64,000 nt of DNA from positions 171,133 through 235,132 of the forward strand of contig JAIWNI010000044.1 of NCBI GenBank assembly GCA_025331435.1, given 5' to 3'. Source of the DNA: Choanephora cucurbitarum. Lineage: Eukaryota; Mucoromycota; Mucoromycetes; Mucorales; Choanephoraceae. Numbering within the stretch: the first letter of the stretch is position 1; each line of letters starts with the position of its first letter. Below the pieces are notes generated by a model that saw only the letters and a list, made by a program, of their open reading frames with translations, was not told the DNA's origin and did no database searches. Made by a program: the position numbers and the translations under genes. Of the stretch, positions 58,553-64,000 are shown in pieces.

Positions 58553-60335
58553 ATGAAAAAGAGTTTATTTCACTTCTTTAAAAGATTGAATAAACGAACC
58601 ATGTCCAGTACAGCCGAGATAGATATTACCCAATACAACACAGTTACAGAAGGAAAGGCAACTATCCTTTTCCCCAAGAAGAATGAAGTGTTTTATAACC
58701 CTGTCCAACAATTCAACCGTGATATGTCAATTGCTGCTATCCGTACTTGGAGTGAAATCTATACTCAAGAGAAAGTAGACCGTTTGCAGAACAAAATCAA
58801 CAAATCAAAAGGTAAGAAGAACAAAGACAGGAAAAACGAATTTGTGACTTATTTGTTGATTTTGTACATGCATAGATAAAGAATCCAAAGCTATGCTTGA
58901 AAAGGTAATGACTATTATCAACAAAGGGACAATGACAACTGATTACTTTCATTCAGTCCTTGGAAAAGTTAAAGGAATCCAACAACATCACTGTCCTTGA
59001 AGCACTTGCTGCTAGTGGTTTGAGATCCATTCGATATGCCAAGGAAATCCCTCGATTAAAACAAGTTGTGTGTAATGACATTGAAGAGGATGCGATCGAA
59101 GCAATCAAGCGTAATGTCAAGTACAACGGTTTGACAGAAGACTTAGTTAAGCCCAACCATAGTGATGCTATGCGTGTCATGTACGATACTGTCGGTACAA
59201 ACGAAAAATTTGATGTTATTGATTTGGATCCATATGGAAGTGCAGCACCTTTTGTGGATGGTGCAGTTCAAGCAGTATCTGAGGGTGGTTTATTGTGTGT
59301 CACCTGTACAGATCTTGCTGTGTTAGCTGGATCCATGCATCCTGAAACTTGGTAAGTTGGACACTGATTTGATTTATCAAAGACGCTTTCTTTGTACTCA
59401 CATTTATTCTTTTAACGGGAATTAGTTTTGGTAAATATGCTGGTATGCCTTTAAAGAACATGTATCCACATGAAATGGCTCTTCGTCTTGTTCTACAAAT
59501 GTTGCAAACATCAGCTGGTCGTTATAAGCGTCATATTGTACCTCTTGTGTCTTGCAGTATTGATTTTTATTTGCGTGTCTTTGTCCGAGTCTATACATCG
59601 CCTAAAGAAGTCAAGTACTCCGCTAGCAGAATGGCAATTGTGTACGAGTGTTCTGGTTGCCATGCTTACTCTGTTCAACCTCTTGGAAAAGTAGGCATAA
59701 AGGACAATGGCGCTGAGAGACATACACCCGCCAATGGGCCAAGTGTCAACTCTCTATGTGAAAATTGTAATAGTACACATCACATTGGTGGCCCTACTTG
59801 GGGTGGTAAGATACATGATGATGAATTCGTAGCTAAAATGCTTCAACATGTGAAAGACAACGAATCCTGCTACGGCACATCTGCTCGTATGAAGGGTATG
59901 TTATCCGTCATCAAGGAAGAAATCCATGTGCCCTTCTATTGGACATTGGCTCGCTTGTGTGGTACAGTTCATTGTAACAGCATTCCTCTCCTCGATTTAT
60001 ATAGTGCTATCTTGAATGCTGGCTATCAAGTATCTGCTTCCCATGCAGGTAAACAATCTATAAAAACAGACGCACCTTCTCATGTTATGTGGGACATCAT
60101 GAGAGCTTGGGTTAAGAAAAACCCTGTGGTTATGAATAATATCAGTGAGAATTCACCCGCAAGAACCATTCTCGCTAAAGAGCCTACTATCGAAGTGGAT
60201 TTCACAAGGCATCCAAAGGCCCTGCCTGAATCCAAATCCGAACATTTGGTACGTTATCAAGTGAACCCTACAGCCAATTGGGGACCCAAGGCAAGATCCG
60301 GACAAAAGAGAAAAACAGACGAACAAGTCTTTTAG
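58553..60335 (+). CDS. trm1: tRNA (guanine26-N2)-dimethyltransferase TRM1
   Basis: Four exons: 58553-58811, 58876-58904, 58957-59351 and 59426-60335, giving 530 aa from the ATG at 58553. The N-terminal TRM1 block ([27 protein letters not shown]) is nearly complete. The S-adenosylmethionine site ([16 protein letters not shown], then NDIEEDAIE) and the catalytic [11 protein letters not shown] follow. A zinc-binding cluster (YECSGCHAY with CENCNSTHH) and the C-terminal TRM1 region are also present. The enzyme dimethylates G26 of tRNAs. Between the ATG at 58553 and the one at 58601 lies a basic, hydrophobic stretch ([16 protein letters not shown]) that looks like a mitochondrial presequence. Use of both starts would give mitochondrial and nuclear forms, as in yeast. 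Confidence 0.95.
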
Positions 60336-60463
60336 ATAATATGCTTACAACAATAAAAAAAATGATATCATCCGATAGTTGATTAAATCTCAGCTAAGCA
60401 AGTGAAAAGAACCTACTTTTTTTTTCTTTTTCATAATTATTATTCCTTTCTCTATTCCATCTA

Positions 60464-61078
60464 ATGTCAGCAGGGCCACATAAGTTTCAATCTTTCCAAA
60501 GCATGACGGGTGCTTCATCCCGAGATCAGACTGTTGAAGAGCGTTATGGCATTCCCGAGAATTTCTTGGAAATCGAAGTCAAAAACCCCCAAACACATGG
60601 TAAACGAAAAAGAAAGAAATGTATAAGCTGTCTTAACACTTCCTTTTGTAGGTTTCGGGCGTAAGATGTATACAGACTATGAGATTATTTGCAGAGTAAG
60701 TTATCTTGGACAAAACCAAGCAAGAAAGAAACAGAGAAAGAGAGGCACACACACTGAAAAAGAAAGGGAAACATCTCTTATGTTTAGACCAATATTCCAG
60801 CCTTCAAGTTGAAACAATCGGCAGTACGTCGAAGATATAGTGATTTCGAATGGTTCAGAGATGTCTTGGAGCGTGAATCAACTCGAGTCAATATTCCTCC
60901 TTTGCCCGGAAAAGTATTCACAAACCGATTTGCAGACGAAGTTATTGAACAGCGTAGAGAAGGTCTAGAGAGATTCTTGCAGATTGTTGCTGGTCATCCT
61001 TTATTACAGACAGGCAGCAAAGTACTTGCACCTTTTATTCAGGATCCAAATTTCTCTCGCGATAATTACAACTATTAA
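60464..61078 (+). CDS. snx3: sorting nexin-3 (Grd19) PX-domain protein
   Basis: Three exons: 60464-60599, 60652-60695 and 60788-61078, giving 156 aa, the usual SNX3 size. The whole protein is essentially a PX domain. It includes [12 protein letters not shown], then [15 protein letters not shown] with the phosphoinositide-binding Arg, then the [12 protein letters not shown] loop and [21 protein letters not shown]3 binds PI3P on endosomes and, with retromer, recycles membrane proteins to the Golgi. Confidence 0.95.
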
Positions 61079-64000
61079 TAATTTTAACAAGAAAAATGTA
61101 TTTTTAAACACCATGGTTTGATACAAACAGAAAAAAAAGTGCGTATATGCTTAGGTGCTGACTCTAGAAAGAGAATAGCGAAATGATGGCATATGGGCGA
61201 AGGAACATTGTAGTTGAATGAAATACTAGCTTTCTTAAAGTATGATGAAGAGGGGAGGGAGAGCTGCCAGTAATGGATGGTTTTTGCTACTGCAATATCA
61301 TTTAGCAACTTATATCGTTGCCTGTCTTTTTGATAAACAGATAGTGGCTAATGATAAATTCCGAACCTTCATAGAGATTTTGATTCGTCAATAAGGAAAT
61401 GAGTTAATTATTCTGCCGTAAACGTTGATGAAAAGTTTGAAAAAAATTAAAGATCAAGGAACCTTTTAAGAGCCTGTAATTTAGTTCCTTACAGTGAGGG
61501 TAAAGTTTTCAATGAATTGTTTTAGAGAAAAAACTAGCCTTATGATATATGTGTTTAGTATTTGATGGCGAACCAAATCAACTGTTCGAAGGGTTGCTAA
61601 AGACAGTTGGTTATTGAGTGCAAGAGTTGTATGGAGCCATTCTTTAAAACTAATTTGGCCTATCAGCATGCTCTACTATGTGGGCCAATGAGAATAGTTT
61701 ATTTGAATAAAATCATCGCTATATCTGAGTTGTCTTGAAGTTGTATTACTTCACGGCCTTTTCACGAGTGTTTAGCAAGCTAAGAGCGAATAGAAGCATA
61801 TCAAGATTAGCGCTCGCTAAAGTATTTTAGGTCTTCACAATCTCGGAATCAAATTCTATTATACATCATACAAGCCTTTCTTAAGAATGCTCGCTTGAAA
61901 TTGGCAAGGAGCACCTAGATTGCACATCGACTCAGTATGTTCATGTTATCTGGCTTAAATAATTTAGGTTCTCAGTACTTGAAGCTGATAGTGGTGCTAT
62001 AGTTCTTTGTGTTGTTGGTAAGTGCTTCAAAAAGAGTTCATGGTACTTGCTACTGAGTTCCGGAAAGGAGGATTGTTGATTTACGGTTGTCTATAAAAAA
62101 AAGGTTCGAGTTCTCATATTATACTTGAAGGGATCAATTCGATTTCACTATCCTCTTAGTCAATGAAATTGCAGATCAATCATGATGAATACTTTAGTTC
62201 CTAGGAATGGGCTTTTCTTTTGACAATATTTGAAGATGCATATCCTGCTGAGGCATGGCATACAATAGGAAGAATCATGTTTTGATTTTCGATCTGCTCA
62301 GTATCAATATTTAAACTCACTTGAACATCTGCAGCGAGATTTCAAGAGGAAGGTCAAGAATGTACGATTTGCTATCAGTAATTGTCAAGAATCAAAAGAT
62401 GCATCAGTGAAATCAAATTGGCAACGATTTGATAGAACAACTGATTAAGAGTACATCTCATAGATTCTGAAGAAGGCCAGCGGCTATGTTAATGAAGGCA
62501 ATGCTTATTTCTTATACCTATGTAAATATAAAAAAAATGCGAAGTATAAAGTTAAGCGATGTAAAGTTGACCAAACATGCCAAACTTGTTGCGGCCGCAA
62601 GCGAAACTGTTGGAGACAAATTAGTCTTTGTAGAGAGTCGGAACGGATGAGGTTAATGAATTGATTTGATTAATAGATACTACTGCAAAATTGTCTTCGT
62701 CAATGTTTAGCTCCTGACTGTTCTTCAAACACAAGTACTTTTGGTTATTTGTAGTTTCTTCAAAATCACTATTTTTATGCACTTTGATGAGACACAAGGG
62801 CTTCTGCTTAGGTATCTTGAAAATGAAATAATAGCTGGTGAAAAGTATTACTCTAGAATTATTCGACAGCTGTTACCAATATCTAATTCTAAGTCGACAA
62901 CAACATGCAAGTCGCATGTTACAAACAAGGGCAGTGCTGTCAATAATTATAGGAAAGCGTTGGATGCAGACAAATCTGCTTTAGTTGAGCATGTTGCATC
63001 AAAGCTAACAACAAACAGTCAAGGCGTTCAAGTCTTCTCAAAGTGTGAGAATATTTGACCGGTAAAGTTAAAAACTGTGTATATTAGAATTAAGGCAAAA
63101 TATGTCAGAACCCCCCAACTAGAAGCTAACAGGTTTATATGCATTCAAAGCATCTAGTTTGACAATCGTACCATTTAGGCAGACTGATGAATATGAAGGA
63201 AGCAACCTTTAGGTCGCTTTTAATAAGCATCAGTCAATTTCTTGTAGTTTTCCATACTGATTCATTAATACAACACTTATGAAAACGGTACAACAGACCG
63301 TATAATACAATACGTAGTCGTGTCATGCCCTACCCTTTTCATACTAAACCCCTTTGAGATTCTGAAGTTGTTGCACGCAATCAACATCAAATTAGTCTTT
63401 GATTAGCCTTGAAAAGATTTTATAAAATCGCCCTAAAAGTCACCTTCAAATCGCTATGTGGAAGTAATAGGCTGAAATTTAATCTGTTAGGCAAAAAGTT
63501 TCATATTCATATGGTTAAAATTGCCAGTTAACATTTAAACTTTTTTGTACCTACAATTTTTTGTAAGACGTCTTCTTGCCTTTACCCTCTTACTGCTAAT
63601 TTTTTTTGGGAGATCTCTTCTACAGCTTTTTAGCCCTGGATAAAGCATACGAAAAAGGTCCAGAGAGGCTGAGTAACCTATCCAGTAGGCTGGTTTATAC
63701 CCCCTTACGCATACATTAATAGCCCCATATTAGCCTTGTACCTCACTCACAAAAAAAAGAAAAAAGAAATTATAGGCTTAAGAGTGAGTGATTTGAGGCC
63801 ATCAATCATCGATTTTTTTCTTTTAATTTGGCCTCAAATGCCTCTAATTCCTCAGATTTCTTTTGTCTCTTTTTTTCTAAACTGGCAGTTGAGAAAGCTA
63901 TTTTTAAGAATTCTGAGTACAAGTTTCATCACTCAATAATGATAAAAAGGCTGAATTCGTTCTCTTTAAAACTTAAGGTACCTATTCCGCGATAAATCAG
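61079..64000. other. gene-poor terminal interval with decayed coding fragments
   Basis: No intact gene. The plus frame at 62741-63058 (105 aa, containing TQGLLLRYLENEIIAGEKYY) looks protein-like but has no start context, splice partners or recognised domain. Frames from 62500 to 62650 are interrupted. A small hairpin (ATTTGAGGCC...GGCCTCAAAT) lies at 63791-63840. The window ends in the middle of this sequence. Confidence 0.4.

Noticed and set aside
62090..62130. GGTTCGA box resembling a tRNA T-loop
   Set aside because: No matching acceptor stem, D-loop or anticodon stem could be folded around it.
63791..63840. Small perfect 10-bp hairpin as a terminator or MITE
   Set aside because: Too short, with no flanking duplication and no neighbouring gene end; probably chance.

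Overview
The window looks like nuclear DNA of an early-diverging filamentous fungus, most plausibly a Mucoromycota/Mucorales species. This is inferred from gene content and architecture, not from a database match. The genes are intron-rich (up to 20 exons) with short introns, mostly 45-75 bp, with GT-AG borders. Intergenic DNA is AT-rich with many poly-A/T and CT tracts, and the conserved housekeeping proteins have typical fungal lengths. Exon coordinates were built by hand from splice signals and reading-frame continuity, and almost every gene closes in frame from ATG to stop.

Left part (1-20 kb): unannotated, decayed DNA (1-1.8 kb). Then come an ERI1-type SAP/DEDDh exonuclease, divergent from TRAPP subunit BET3, which converges on the mitochondrial factor COA5/PET191. 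After a gene-poor gap there is a 20-exon SEC8 exocyst gene, a questin-oxidase-like (DUF4243) protein, a pogo-like transposon remnant, REI1 (60S ribosome maturation), a 2.2-kb graveyard of protein-like fragments, and the PPG1 phosphatase.

Centre (20.09-31.11 kb): the most unusual region. Two near-identical 2.36-kb arms lie in inverted orientation about 6.3 kb apart. Each arm carries a complete two-exon ECL1-like zinc-binding gene with its own promoter. The spacer holds a complete 4.03-kb Mutator-like element (23150-27179) with about 125-bp terminal inverted repeats and an 8-bp target-site duplication. Its single spliced gene fuses a MULE transposase, a SWIM zinc finger and an OTU cysteine protease (about 1035 aa).

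Right part (31-64 kb): transposon relics including a pogo-like end and a fold-back MITE. Then come HAT2/MSI1 (RBBP4), divergent from farnesyltransferase beta RAM1, a PP1 inhibitor-2/GLC8, a small WWE-like protein, an RPR2/SNM1-type zinc protein, a SAM+HMG-box protein, a cytochrome P450, a membrane protein with a periplasmic-binding-protein-like ectodomain, a BTB/T1 (KCTD-like) protein, an F-box protein, a RING/TRAF zinc-finger protein, a tiny YABBY/HMG-like protein with a 15-bp exon, a PTRHD1-like peptidyl-tRNA hydrolase, TRM1 and SNX3. The last 2.9 kb is mostly decayed sequence.

No operon-like functional clustering is evident. The genes are ordinary cellular genes for trafficking, ribosome and tRNA maturation, chromatin and signalling. 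The novelty is concentrated in the inverted duplication with its nested transposon.
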